Shown here one piece after another: positions 46,315 to 54,986 of a DNA stretch of 64,000 nucleotides. The stretch spans positions 3,932,150 through 3,996,149 of the forward strand of contig NZ_AP019783.1 in the NCBI RefSeq assembly GCF_019670005.1. The letters are read 5' to 3'. A program made the translations under genes and the position numbers. Within the stretch, counting starts at the first letter, position 1. Each line of letters opens with the position of its first letter. This stretch comes from Methylomagnum ishizawai (lineage in GTDB: Bacteria; Pseudomonadota; Gammaproteobacteria; Methylococcales; Methylococcaceae). The notes beneath the pieces were generated by a model. It was not told where the DNA came from, did no database searches, and saw only the letters and a program-made list of their open reading frames with translations.

Positions 46315-46375
46315 GTAGGAGCGGCCTCCGGGCGCGATGGCGGTGCGCCATCGCGGACCCGGAGGCCGCTCCTAC
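46315..46375. repeat. REP-like palindromic element
   Basis: The outer arms of 18 nt (46315-46332 and 46358-46375) are perfectly complementary. An inner 9-bp stem (46333-46341 with 46347-46355) closes a 5-nt loop, with a 2-nt GA bulge on one side. The GTAGGAGCGG end and conserved bulge are typical of proteobacterial REP sequences, which RAYT transposases can mobilise. It lies between bamC (stop 46399) and purL. Confidence 0.75.
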
Positions 46376-46398
46376 GGCAGGGGAACCGGCACCGCCCG

Positions 46399-47145
46399 CT
46401 ATTCGGCGGGTTTTTCGCCCGTCTTGGGCGACTCGGCGAGGGTTTTCAAGGTTTCGTGTAGGCGTTTCAAAAGTTCGAAGCCCGGCCCGCTGTCCTGGGG
46501 TTTGCCATCGGAATCCAGCACATAGACCAGGGTGGTCTGGGTCTGGCCCTTGTCTTCCAACTTGACCCGGTATTCCCTGGATTTTTCCTGGCCTCCGCCG
46601 AACAGCGCCGCCACGTCGCCGAAGAAGCCGCGGTCCTCGTAAGGTTTTTGATCGCCGCCATAATAGACGAAGTACATGCCTTCGGAACGGTTCTGGTCGG
46701 TGACTTCCAGCTCCAAGCGGCCCAGCGCCTTGGCGACATCGCTCCAGGCGCGGTCGAACGGGGCTTCGATCTCGATCAAAGGCACATTGTCGGAACTCTG
46801 GGCCAGGGTCGAATCGACCTCCGGCGACTGGGTGCGTTTGGCGGCGGGACGCGGCGGCTCGGCTTCCTCGGGACGTTCGGCCTCGGGCGCGGGCTCCTCG
46901 CCAGGACGGGTCCGCACCGTTTCTTCCTGCGTCGGCTCGGACAGCTTCCGGGTGGCGGCGTCCTCGATGGTGGAGGAAGTCAGGTCGGGCGGGATTTCCA
47001 GCGGCGGGATTTCGGTGCTGTATTTGTATTGCTTTTGCTTGTCGGGAAACCAACCGCTGATGGTTTCACAAGCGGACAGCCCCGCGCATAGGCCCGCGAG
47101 GGCCAGCACCCTGCCGAGATGGATAGGCTTCATAGGTTTTTTCAC
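46399..47145 (-). CDS. bamC: Outer-membrane assembly lipoprotein BamC-like
   Basis: The product has 248 residues. The lipoprotein signal ends in the lipobox L-S-A-C (Cys about residue 26). The N-terminal segment after it ([16 protein letters not shown]) is the conserved BamC stretch that contacts BamD. A low-complexity Glu/Pro/Arg linker and one helix-grip-like domain follow, shorter than E. coli BamC (two domains). The location directly after dapA, as in E. coli, supports the call. The GTG at 47145 overlaps the dapA stop (GTGA); an ATG at 47133 is an alternative start. Confidence 0.82.
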   Translation of the reverse strand: MKKPMKPIHLGRVLALAGLCAGLSACETISGWFPDKQKQYKYSTEIPPLEIPPDLTSSTIEDAATRKLSEPTQEETVRTRPGEEPAPEAERPEEAEPPRPAAKRTQSPEVDSTLAQSSDNVPLIEIEAPFDRAWSDVAKALGRLELEVTDQNRSEGMYFVYYGGDQKPYEDRGFFGDVAALFGGGQEKSREYRVKLEDKGQTQTTLVYVLDSDGKPQDSGPGFELLKRLHETLKTLAESPKTGEKPAE

Positions 47146-48020
47146 ACCACGCCGGCCTGGCGCATGGCGGCCCGCACCGTGTCGCGGCAGCCTTCGGATA
47201 GCCAGGTCAAGGGCAAGCGGATGCCGGTCTTGATCCAGCCCATTTCATGGACCGCCCATTTGACCGGGATGGGATTGGATTCGATGAACAAATCGCGGTG
47301 CAACCCGGCCAGTTGGGCATCGAGGGCGGCGGCGGTCTCGGCGGCGCCCGCCATCGCGGCGACGCACATTTCATGCATCAGCTTGGGCGCGACATTGGCC
47401 GTGACCGAAATCACCCCATGGCCGCCCAGCAGGCAGAACTCGCGGGCGGTGGCGTCGTCGCCGGAATAGAGGAGGAAATCCGGCCCGCACGATTCGATGA
47501 TTTCCTTCACCCGCTCCAGCTTGCCGGTGGCTTCCTTGATGCCGATGATGTTGGGGATCGGGGCCAAGCGGGCCACGGTCGAGGGCAGCAAATCGCAGGC
47601 GGTGCGCCCTGGGACGTTGTAGAGGATTTGCGGGATGTCCACCGCCTCGGCGATGGCGCGGTAGTGGAGGTACAAGCCTTCCTGGGTCGGCTTGTTGTAG
47701 TAGGGCGTGACCAGGAGGCAGGCGTCCGCGCCGATGGCCTTGGCGCTCCGGGTGAGGTCGATGGCCTCGCGGGTGGAATTGGCCCCGGTCCCGGCGATGA
47801 CCGGCACCCGGCCCGCCACCCGCTCCACCACGCGGCGGATGGTGGCGCAATGCTCCTCGGGGTCGAGGGTGGCGGACTCGCCCGTGGTGCCGACGGCGAC
47901 GATGCCGTCGGTGCCTTGCTCGATATGGAACTCGACCAAGCGGTCCAAACTGTCAAAATCGACGGTGCCGTCCGCTTCCATGGGCGTCACCAACGCTACG
48001 ATACTAGCTTGAATCATCAT
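47142..48020 (-). CDS. dapA: 4-hydroxy-tetrahydrodipicolinate synthase
   Basis: It condenses aspartate semialdehyde and pyruvate, the first committed step to lysine and meso-diaminopimelate. The 292-residue TIM barrel has G-T-T-G-E-S-A-T-L, the Schiff-base lysine in I-I-G-I-K-E-A-T-G and the catalytic tyrosine in L-Y-N-V-P-G-R-T. Two adjacent ATG codons (48020 and 48017) are possible starts. It is co-transcribed with bamC and divergent from gcvR, the arrangement of E. coli. Confidence 0.96.
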   Translation of the reverse strand: MMIQASIVALVTPMEADGTVDFDSLDRLVEFHIEQGTDGIVAVGTTGESATLDPEEHCATIRRVVERVAGRVPVIAGTGANSTREAIDLTRSAKAIGADACLLVTPYYNKPTQEGLYLHYRAIAEAVDIPQILYNVPGRTACDLLPSTVARLAPIPNIIGIKEATGKLERVKEIIESCGPDFLLYSGDDATAREFCLLGGHGVISVTANVAPKLMHEMCVAAMAGAAETAAALDAQLAGLHRDLFIESNPIPVKWAVHEMGWIKTGIRLPLTWLSEGCRDTVRAAMRQAGVV

Positions 48021-48202
48021 GCCTTTTGGGGTTCGGGCAAAAACCGCATGTTACCGTGCGCTGGCCGGCTCTGACAACCGCGCGACCGCCCGTCCGGGCG
48101 GCATAAACCCGCCACCCCAAGGCCCGCCCGCCACGGCCATGGGCAGGGGCATTCGCGATATGAAGGTGATAAACTTTTTTCCTTTTCCAAGAAGTCCCTC
48201 CC

Positions 48203-48751
48203 GTGAGAACCCCCACCACCATGCAGCTCGTCGTTACCGTGCTGGGCGTGAACCGCCCCGACCTCGTCGTGGAACTGACCCGCGCCTTCAAGGATTGCAA
48301 ATGCATGATCCTGGAAAGCCGGATGACCGAATTGGGCAACGAGTTCGCCGCCCATCTGCTGGCGGAAGGCAATTGGAACCACATCGTCCGGCTGGAAAAC
48401 TCCCTGGAAAGCCTCGCCACCCGCTACAGCCTCAAGATCGCCACCCTCCGCGCCCAGGAGCGCGAAGAACCCCAGGAAGACACCTCCCTGCCCTATGCCG
48501 TGGATATCTACGCCACCGACCAGATCAACAATATCCACGACCTCGGCAACTTCTTCACCGAGCGCGGCATCGATATCCTCGACCTTTCCAGCAGCCGCTA
48601 TCCCGCGCCCTTCACCGGCTCGCCCTTGTTCCTGGCCCATATCATCGTCAAGATTCCCGCCGGGACGCGCATCGTGTCGCTGCGCGACGAGTTCCTCGAT
48701 TTCTGCGACCAGATGAACCTCGACGCCATCCTCGAACCCGTCAAACGTTGA
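48203..48751 (+). CDS. gcvR: GcvR-like ACT-domain regulator
   Basis: The product has 182 residues with two ACT domains (about 7-85 and 95-175), starting L-V-V-T-V-L-G-V-N-R-P-D-L-V and, second, Y-A-V-D-I-Y-A-T-D-Q. GcvR in E. coli binds glycine and the activator GcvA and represses the glycine cleavage operon. A glycine-cleavage link matters in methylotrophs, but no gcv genes are in the window. The start is GTG at 48203; an in-frame ATG at 48221 is equally possible. bcp follows 13 nt later. Confidence 0.85.
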   Translation: MRTPTTMQLVVTVLGVNRPDLVVELTRAFKDCKCMILESRMTELGNEFAAHLLAEGNWNHIVRLENSLESLATRYSLKIATLRAQEREEPQEDTSLPYAVDIYATDQINNIHDLGNFFTERGIDILDLSSSRYPAPFTGSPLFLAHIIVKIPAGTRIVSLRDEFLDFCDQMNLDAILEPVKR

Positions 48752-48764
48752 AACCCGAATCCCC

Positions 48765-49229
48765 ATGAGCGCAGCCCAACCCGCCCCGGACTTCTCCGCC
48801 CCCGCCACCTCCGATCAAACCCTCGGCCTCCGGGATTTCCGGGGCCGGTTCCTGGTGTTGTATTTCTATCCCAAGGACAGCACCCCCGGCTGCACCCAGG
48901 AAGGCCAGGATTTCAGCGAACTCTACCCGGAATTCCAGGGCGAGAACGCCGATATCCTGGGCGTGTCCAGGGATGGCCTGAAGTCCCACGCGAACTTCAA
49001 GTGCAAGCAGGCATTCCCGTTCGAGCTGCTCTCGGACACGGACGAAGCCCTGTGCCAAGCCTTCGACGTGATCCGCATGAAAAACATGTACGGCAAGCAA
49101 GTCCGGGGCATCGAACGCAGCACCTTCCTCATCGACCCCGAAGGCCGCATCGCCTTCGAGTGGCGCAAGGTCAGCGTCAAAGGCCACGCCGCCGCCGTAC
49201 TCGCCAAACTGCGCGAACTCTCCACCTAA
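48765..49229 (+). CDS. bcp: Peroxiredoxin, Bcp/PrxQ group
   Basis: This 154-residue thiol peroxidase has the peroxidatic cysteine C43 in S-T-P-G-C-T-Q-E. The usual resolving cysteine five residues later is absent (E-G-Q-D-F), so it either uses a more distant cysteine (C-K-Q-A or L-C-Q-A-F) or works as a 1-Cys enzyme. It is coupled to gcvR as in E. coli. A terminator follows. Confidence 0.92.
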   Translation: MSAAQPAPDFSAPATSDQTLGLRDFRGRFLVLYFYPKDSTPGCTQEGQDFSELYPEFQGENADILGVSRDGLKSHANFKCKQAFPFELLSDTDEALCQAFDVIRMKNMYGKQVRGIERSTFLIDPEGRIAFEWRKVSVKGHAAAVLAKLRELST

Positions 49230-49242
49230 TAAGCGCCGCGGG

Positions 49243-49263
49243 GGCGGGTTCATCCGCCTTTTT
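49243..49263 (+). terminator. Rho-independent terminator of gcvR-bcp
   Basis: A 5-bp GGCGG/CCGCC stem (49243-49247 with 49254-49258) is followed by five T. A larger imperfect inverted repeat (49240-49252 with 49281-49293, one G-T pair) overlaps it and may form an alternative structure. Confidence 0.65.
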
Positions 49264-49344
49264 CACCGGCCCTGGGCGGCTGAATCCGCCCCCCTGGCAA
49301 TACGCACCGCGTATCCTACCCCCTTCCACGCAACCTCCCCCACG

Positions 49345-50766
49345 ATGACCGCCGATACCCTCCCCCACCGCAAGCTCTTCGTCCTCGATACCAACGTCCT
49401 GATGCACGATCCGGCCTCGCTGTTCCGCTTCCAGGAACACGATCTTTACCTGCCCATGATCGTGCTGGAAGAACTCGACCACTCCAAGAAAGGGCTGTCG
49501 GAAGTCGCCCGCAACGCCCGCCAGGCCAGCCGCTTCCTCGACGAACTCATCCACCAGGCCGATTTCCAGGCCATCAGCAACGGCATCGCCTTGAACCGGC
49601 TGGATTACGCCGGGCGCATCGACGAGCGCTGCGTGGGCCGCTTGTTCTTCCAGGTACGGCGCATGGATTCGGCCCTGCCGGAAAGCCTGCCCGGCGACCT
49701 GCCCGATAATTCCATCCTCGCCACCACCCTGGCCCTGGCCAAGGAAAACCCGGAAACCCAGGTGGTGCTGGTGTCCAAGGACATCAATATGCGGATCAAG
49801 GCCTCGCTGCTGGGGATACGGGCCGAGGACTTCCACAGCGACCAGGTGCTGGACGATATCAACCTGCTCTACAGCGGGGCGCAGGCATTGCCGGCGGATT
49901 TCTGGGAAACCCACGGTGGCAAGCTGGAATCCTGGCAGGATCAACGCGGGCGGACTTTCTACCGGGTGCAAGGCCCATTGGCGCGGGACTGGTTCGTCAA
50001 CCAATTCCTCTATATGCCGGACGACTCCGGTTTCGAGGCCATCGTGCGCGGGTTGGAACCCGGCGGCGCGGTGATCGAACTGGCCCGCGATTTCAGGTCG
50101 CCGCAGCACGCCGTGTGGGGCATCACCGCCCGCAACCGCGAGCAGAATTTCGCCCTCAACGTGCTGCTGGACCCGGAGATCGATTTCGTCAGCCTCCTGG
50201 GCACGGCGGGCACCGGCAAGACCTTGCTGGCCCTGGCGGCGGGTTTGGCGCTGTCGATGGAAGCCAAGCTCTACCGCGAGATCATCATGACCCGCGAAAC
50301 CATCCCGCTGGGCGAGGACATCGGCTTCCTGCCGGGCACCGAGGAAGAAAAAATGGCCCCGTGGATGGGGGCGCTACTGGACAACCTGGAACTCCTGAGC
50401 GGCTACAACGAAGGCGGTTCGAGCTGGGAACGCGCCGCCACCGGCAGCCTGCTCGCCAGCCGGGTGAAGATGCGCTCCTTGAATTTCATGCGGGGCCGCA
50501 CCTTCCTCAACCGCTATATCATCCTGGACGAGGCCCAGAACCTGACCTCGAAACAGATGAAAACCCTGGTCACCCGCGCCGGGCCGGGCACCAAGGTCGT
50601 GTGCCTGGGCAATATCGCCCAGATCGACACGCCCTACCTCACCGGCACCACCTCCGGCCTGACCTACGCCGTGGACCGCTTCAAGTCCTGGCCGCACGCG
50701 GCGCATATCACCCTGAAGCGCGGCGAGCGGTCCAGGCTGGCGGATTTCGCGGCGGACACCTTGTAG
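49345..50766 (+). CDS. PIN-PhoH protein (PhoH2-type ATPase/ribonuclease)
   Basis: The product has 473 residues. The N-terminal PIN nuclease domain (about 9-150) shows acidic sites in V-L-D-T-N-V-L-M-H-D, I-V-L-E-E-L-D and S-K-D-I-N-M. The C-terminal PhoH ATPase has Walker A G-T-A-G-T-G-K-T (about residue 286) and Walker B I-I-L-D-E-A-Q-N. PhoH2 proteins act as ATP-dependent RNA helicases with RNase activity. No VapB-like antitoxin is upstream. It follows the bcp terminator and precedes a GAF-GGDEF gene by 44 nt. Confidence 0.9.
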   Translation: MTADTLPHRKLFVLDTNVLMHDPASLFRFQEHDLYLPMIVLEELDHSKKGLSEVARNARQASRFLDELIHQADFQAISNGIALNRLDYAGRIDERCVGRLFFQVRRMDSALPESLPGDLPDNSILATTLALAKENPETQVVLVSKDINMRIKASLLGIRAEDFHSDQVLDDINLLYSGAQALPADFWETHGGKLESWQDQRGRTFYRVQGPLARDWFVNQFLYMPDDSGFEAIVRGLEPGGAVIELARDFRSPQHAVWGITARNREQNFALNVLLDPEIDFVSLLGTAGTGKTLLALAAGLALSMEAKLYREIIMTRETIPLGEDIGFLPGTEEEKMAPWMGALLDNLELLSGYNEGGSSWERAATGSLLASRVKMRSLNFMRGRTFLNRYIILDEAQNLTSKQMKTLVTRAGPGTKVVCLGNIAQIDTPYLTGTTSGLTYAVDRFKSWPHAAHITLKRGERSRLADFAADTL

Positions 50767-50810
50767 CCCGGCACGGCCAGCGTGCCGATATGCCACCGGA
50801 AACACGAAAC

Positions 50811-51824
50811 ATGACCGCCAACACCAGCGAACCCACCCGCGACCAGTTGCTCGCCCTGATCCACACCCAAACCGAACTCATCAAACTGGGCCTCGACCTA
50901 CCGGCCATCATGGCCCTCGCCACCGAACGCGCCCAGGCCATGACCCAGGCCGATGGCGCGGTCATCGAGATCGCGGAAGGCCATGAGATGGTGTATCGGG
51001 CCGTATCCGGGCGGGCTTCCAACTCCCTGGGCTTGCGGTTGGCGCGGAACGCCAGCCTGTCGGGCCTGTGCGTGGCCTCGGCCACCGCCTTGCGCTGCGA
51101 CGATAGCGACACCGATCCCAGGGTGGACCGGGACGCCTGCCTGAGGATCGGCATCCGTTCCATGGTCGCGGCCCCGTTGATCCATCTGGGGCAACCCGTG
51201 GGGGCGCTGAAAGTATTGGCGGCGCAACCTGGGGCCTTCGGGGAACGCCAACTCCGTTTGCTCTCCCTGGTTTGCGAATCGCTGTCCGCCGCGATGTTCC
51301 ACGCCGCCAGATACGGCACCGAGGAATTGTTCCGCCGGGCCACCACCGACGCCCTCACCGGACTGGCCAACCGGGCGCTGTTCTACGACCGCCTGCGCCA
51401 CAGCATCGCCCAGGCCAAACGGGAAGGCCGCCGCCTGGGCATCCTGATGCTGGACATGGACGGGCTCAAGCCCATCAACGACCACCACGGCCACCGCGTC
51501 GGCGACGCCGCCCTCAAGGAGATGGCCAAGCGCATCGCCGCCGAGGCCCGCCATTCCGACACCGCCGCCCGACTCGGCGGCGACGAATTCGCTCTGATCC
51601 TGGCACCGGTCGAAACCCGCGACTGCGCCTTGAAAGCGGTGTGCCGGCTCACGGAGCGCTGCGGCCAGCCCTTCAACTTCGAAAACCAGTCCATCCGGTT
51701 CGGCGCGAGCGTCGGCGTATCGATCTGCCCGGACGATGGCGACCAACCGGACGAGTTGATCGACCGGGCCGATCAATCGATGTACCGTTCCAAGCGCGAG
51801 AAAAAGGCCGGCCTCCCGGCCTGA
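50811..51824 (+). CDS. GAF-GGDEF diguanylate cyclase
   Basis: The product is 337 residues from the ATG at 50811; an in-frame ATG at 50790 would add 7. A GAF domain (about 25-165: S-L-S-G-L-C-V-A-S-A-T-A-L-R-C-D-D ... S-M-V-A-A-P-L) precedes the GGDEF domain (about 175-335). The active-site loop R-L-G-G-D-E-F and the metal/substrate motif D-M-D-G-L-K-P-I-N-D are complete, so it should make c-di-GMP from two GTP. No inhibitory R-x-x-D site is placed five residues before GGDEF (D-T-A-A-R-L). It is soluble; the ligand of GAF is unknown. Confidence 0.9.
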   Translation: MTANTSEPTRDQLLALIHTQTELIKLGLDLPAIMALATERAQAMTQADGAVIEIAEGHEMVYRAVSGRASNSLGLRLARNASLSGLCVASATALRCDDSDTDPRVDRDACLRIGIRSMVAAPLIHLGQPVGALKVLAAQPGAFGERQLRLLSLVCESLSAAMFHAARYGTEELFRRATTDALTGLANRALFYDRLRHSIAQAKREGRRLGILMLDMDGLKPINDHHGHRVGDAALKEMAKRIAAEARHSDTAARLGGDEFALILAPVETRDCALKAVCRLTERCGQPFNFENQSIRFGASVGVSICPDDGDQPDELIDRADQSMYRSKREKKAGLPA

Positions 51825-51830
51825 GCGGCC

Positions 51831-52469
51831 TCAAGTCCCCGGCAAATCGCGCAGTTCGGGCCGCAAGTGGGCGCGGTCGCCCAAGCGCCGCAACAACGGC
51901 CCGTGGTCGCGCAATTCCACCACGCTGAGGGAAGCCACCGGGGTATCGATGCGGTCGCGGTAATGGCCCACGTCGATGCCCAACATCTGGCAGAGCAACA
52001 CCCGGATCGTGGCCTTGTGCGACACCACCAGCACATCGCCCGAAGCATGCCGCGCCCTAATATCGTCCACCACCGAAAGCGCCCGCTGGCCCACGTCGAT
52101 CCCGCGCTCGCCGCCGGTCGGGCCGTTCCAGCCCGCATCGCCCAACCAGCGCAGATAATCCTCCGGGTATTCGCGCCGCACCTCTTCCGCCGTCTTGCCT
52201 TCCCAGGCCCCATAGTCGATTTCCCGCAGGCCATCGCGCAGTTCCGCGACCGCGCCGGTCAGGTGGCACAAGGGTTCCACGGTGGCGCGGGTCCGGCGCA
52301 TGGGGCTGGCATAGATGCCGGCCCACACATGGTCGCGGTAGCCGTGGGCGAAATCTTCCGCCATCTGCTGGCCGATGGGGCTAAGCTCGATATCCAAGCG
52401 TCCGCAAAAGCCGCCGGTGCGGCTGGATTCGGTTTCGCCGTGCCTGAGTAGATAAAGGTTGAGAGCCAT
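51831..52469 (-). CDS. Histidine phosphatase (phosphoglycerate-mutase superfamily)
   Basis: The product has 212 residues. The catalytic motif is L-R-H-G-E-T at the N terminus (His about 10). Y-A-S-P-M-R-R-T and the second histidine in V-V-S-H-K-A-T are present, with acid E in L-R-E-I-D-Y-G-A-W-E-G. It matches the CobC/GpmB/PhoE-like branch; possible substrates include alpha-ribazole phosphate and sugar phosphates, but none can be fixed. It is 16 nt downstream of the NTF2-like gene and likely co-transcribed. Confidence 0.88.
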   Translation of the reverse strand: MALNLYLLRHGETESSRTGGFCGRLDIELSPIGQQMAEDFAHGYRDHVWAGIYASPMRRTRATVEPLCHLTGAVAELRDGLREIDYGAWEGKTAEEVRREYPEDYLRWLGDAGWNGPTGGERGIDVGQRALSVVDDIRARHASGDVLVVSHKATIRVLLCQMLGIDVGHYRDRIDTPVASLSVVELRDHGPLLRRLGDRAHLRPELRDLPGT

Positions 52470-52485
52470 GGTGTTTCTCCGTGGA

Positions 52486-53088
52486 TTACTTGCCGAGCAA
52501 TACGATCCTGAGCATCGCGCCCACGGCCTTGAGCTTCTGCCCCAGGCCGGGATCGGCGTGCAGCGGATAGACGCCCGGCAATTTCTGCCCCCAAGCCAGT
52601 TTTTTCAAGCGCTGTTTGACCGAAGGCTCCAATTGTCCATCCGCCGCCAGTTCCATGAACATGGCCTTGACGTTGCCGAGATCGAAGAAATCCTGCTGCC
52701 AAGCCCATAGGCCGTTGCCGCCGTAGCGGAACCAGGAGCCGCCGACCCCGGCGACTTCGTATTCGCCGCCATCGGCCCGCCGGACCGGCGCGACCTGCCG
52801 CCAAATCCCGATCACCTCGCCCTGTTGCTCGTCGATGATGATCTTGTCGTAGGGATAGCGCCATTTCTCGAAGCCTTCCATATGCGCCCCCAAGGCCCAT
52901 TCCTCGATTTCCTTGCGGCCACGGGCGATGAATTCGCGGTTCGGTCCCATGTTCCAGCGGTATTCGGCGTCCTCGGCGTACATCGCGCCCAGGTGTTTGA
53001 TCCAATCGCCCTCGGTTTCGGATCGCTGGTTGGCGGCCAGCCAGCGTTCGACCATGGCTTCTAGTTCTGCGCGGGGATAGGCGGGCAT
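52486..53088 (-). CDS. NTF2-like (SnoaL-type) fold protein
   Basis: The product is 200 residues from the ATG at 53088. Residues about 5-150 show the NTF2-like cone pattern: L-E-A-M-V-E-R-W-L-A-A-N, A-M-Y-A-E-D-A-E-Y-R-W, R-G-R-K-E-I-E-E-W, then strands with Y-E-V-A-G-V-G-G-S-W-F-R-Y. Proteins of this fold include isomerases, hydratases and small-molecule binders. The C-terminal helical tail (G-Q-L-E-P-S-V-K-Q-R-L-K-K) is extra. It is divergent from CYP51-ferredoxin by 128 nt, which suggests but does not prove a role in sterol or isoprenoid metabolism. Confidence 0.66.
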   Translation of the reverse strand: MPAYPRAELEAMVERWLAANQRSETEGDWIKHLGAMYAEDAEYRWNMGPNREFIARGRKEIEEWALGAHMEGFEKWRYPYDKIIIDEQQGEVIGIWRQVAPVRRADGGEYEVAGVGGSWFRYGGNGLWAWQQDFFDLGNVKAMFMELAADGQLEPSVKQRLKKLAWGQKLPGVYPLHADPGLGQKLKAVGAMLRIVLLGK

Positions 53089-53216
53089 AGGGTTTCCTGC
53101 GGTGGATGGATAAGGAACGGGAAGATACCGGATTTCGCCGACGATTGCGGCGGGATCGAGCATCGATGCTAAGATGCCGCGCCCTTTTCCTGGCCTCAAA
53201 ACAACCGGAGCCCCCC

Positions 53217-54854
53217 ATGAGCCAACGCCCCCCGAAAGCCCCGCCCAGACTGCCGGGTGCCCTGCCCTTGCTCGGACATATCCCCGATTTCGGCAAGAAT
53301 CCCCACGATTTCATGATGCGGCTCAGGGCCAAGCTGGGCGATATCGCCGAATTCCAGATGTTCCACCAGGACATGGTGCTGATGACCGGGGCCGAGGCCA
53401 GCGAGGCGTTCTACCGCGCCCCGGACGAGGTGCTGGACCAAGGCCCGGCCTATAAGCTGATGACGCCGATCTTCGGCCAGGGCGTGGTGTTCGACGCGCC
53501 CATCCCGCGCAAGAACGAGCAATTGCAAATGCTCATGCCGGCCCTGCGCGATAAGCCGATGCGGACCTATTCCGAGGTCATCGTCGGCGAGGTCGAACAA
53601 ATGACCCGCGACTGGGGCGGCTCCGGCGACTTGAACCTGTTGGAATTCACCAAGGAACTGACCATCTACACCGCCAGCCATTGTTTACTCGGCCCGGAAT
53701 TCCGCTACGAACTCAGCGCCGAATTCGCCGAAATCTACCGCGACCTGGAACACAGCATCCAGCCCATCGCCTATGTGTTCCCCAACCTGCCCTTGCCGAT
53801 CTTCCGCCGCCGCGACAAGGCGCGGGTGCGGCTACATGGCTTGGTCGCGCAGATCATGGAAAAACGCGCCCAAAGCAGCGAAAAAAGCACCAACGTGTTC
53901 CAAATGCTGATCGACGCCCATTACGAGGACGGCAGCAAGCTCAGTTCCCACGAGATCACCGGGATGCTGACCGCCGCCGTGTTCGCGGGCCACCACACCA
54001 GTTCCGGCACCGCCGCCTGGGTGTTGATCGAACTGCTGCGCCACCCCGAGGAGTTGCGCCGGGTGGTGGCGGAACTCGACGCCTTGTTCGGCGAGGACGG
54101 GCCGGTGACGTTCGAGTCCTTGCGGCAGATTCCCCGGTTGGAAAATGTCATCAAGGAAGTGCTGCGCCTGCATCCGCCCTTGATCCTGTTGATCCGCAAG
54201 GTGATGAAGGATTTCCAGGTCGGGGATTATCTGATCCCGGCCGGGAAATTCGTCTGCGCCGCGCCCGCCGTGACCCACCGGATTCCCGAGTTGTTCCCCG
54301 ACCCGGAACGCTTCGACCCCGATCGCTACACCCCGGAACGCGGCGAGGACCGCAACCTCTACGGCTGGCAGGCGTTCGGCGGCGGGCGGCATAAATGTTC
54401 GGGCAACGCCTTCGCGCTGTTCCAGTTGAAGGCGATTTTCAGCCTATTGCTGCGGCGCTATGAGTTCGAGCTGGTCAACCCGCCCGAGAGCTACCGCGAC
54501 GATTACACCAAGATGGTGGTGGAGCCGAATTCCCCGTGTTTGGTGCGCTACCGCAGGCGCAAGACCCAGGCCGAGCGGACGGCGGCGACCGCAACGGCCA
54601 CGGATGCGGCCCAAGCAAATCGGCACCGGCTCAAGGTCGTGGTCGATTGGGATTTGTGCAAGGGCCATGCGAACTGCATGACGGAAGCGCCGGAAGTATT
54701 CCAGGTCGATGATAAAGGCAAGCTGACCGTGCTGGACGAACACCCGTCGGCGGAGTTGTTGGAGAAGCTCAGGGCGGCGGAGCGGTATTGCCCGACGCGG
54801 GCGATCAAGATCGAGGGCGGGGAAGCCGAGGGTGGGCTTTGTCCGTTCCACTGA
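53217..54854 (+). CDS. cyp51: Sterol 14-alpha-demethylase CYP51 fused to [3Fe-4S]-type ferredoxin
   Basis: It removes the 14-alpha methyl group of sterols (lanosterol type) by three O2-dependent steps. The product is 545 residues. CYP51 signatures: Y-K-L-M-T-P-I-F-G-Q-G-V-V-F-D, the I-helix F-A-G-H-H-T-S-S, E-V-L-R (ExxR) and the heme loop F-G-G-G-R-H-K-C with thiolate C394. An Ala/Thr-rich linker (about 455-478) leads to a ferredoxin domain with C-K-G-H-A-N-C and a final Y-C-P-T-R-A-I. A His replaces the second cluster cysteine, so a 3Fe-4S cluster is expected. The fusion is known from Methylococcus capsulatus. No hopanoid or sterol cyclase genes are in the window. Confidence 0.95.
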   Translation: MSQRPPKAPPRLPGALPLLGHIPDFGKNPHDFMMRLRAKLGDIAEFQMFHQDMVLMTGAEASEAFYRAPDEVLDQGPAYKLMTPIFGQGVVFDAPIPRKNEQLQMLMPALRDKPMRTYSEVIVGEVEQMTRDWGGSGDLNLLEFTKELTIYTASHCLLGPEFRYELSAEFAEIYRDLEHSIQPIAYVFPNLPLPIFRRRDKARVRLHGLVAQIMEKRAQSSEKSTNVFQMLIDAHYEDGSKLSSHEITGMLTAAVFAGHHTSSGTAAWVLIELLRHPEELRRVVAELDALFGEDGPVTFESLRQIPRLENVIKEVLRLHPPLILLIRKVMKDFQVGDYLIPAGKFVCAAPAVTHRIPELFPDPERFDPDRYTPERGEDRNLYGWQAFGGGRHKCSGNAFALFQLKAIFSLLLRRYEFELVNPPESYRDDYTKMVVEPNSPCLVRYRRRKTQAERTAATATATDAAQANRHRLKVVVDWDLCKGHANCMTEAPEVFQVDDKGKLTVLDEHPSAELLEKLRAAERYCPTRAIKIEGGEAEGGLCPFH

Positions 54855-54934
54855 GCGCATGGCCGAAATTCCACATTCGGCGGAGTACGCGGGCATGCTA
54901 TTCCGCCGCATGAAGCGCCCGCACCATTTCAATA

Positions 54935-54940
54935 TATAAT
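54935..54940 (+). promoter_or_regulatory. Candidate -10 box for the AT-rich secreted gene
   Basis: TATAAT stands in an AT-rich context 47 nt before the ATG at 54987. No good -35 hexamer is seen at 17 nt. A GAGGA ribosome site lies at 54975-54979. Confidence 0.45.
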
Positions 54941-54986
54941 CACGCATCGCCGCCGATGCATCACCATACATTATGAGGAAAACTCT

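Noticed and set aside
42233-47053. Minus-strand open frame of about 1600 codons spanning purL and part of bamC in another frame
   Set aside because: It is an alternative frame of two confirmed genes, Arg/Gly/Pro-rich and crossing the REP-like element. No domain was recognised.
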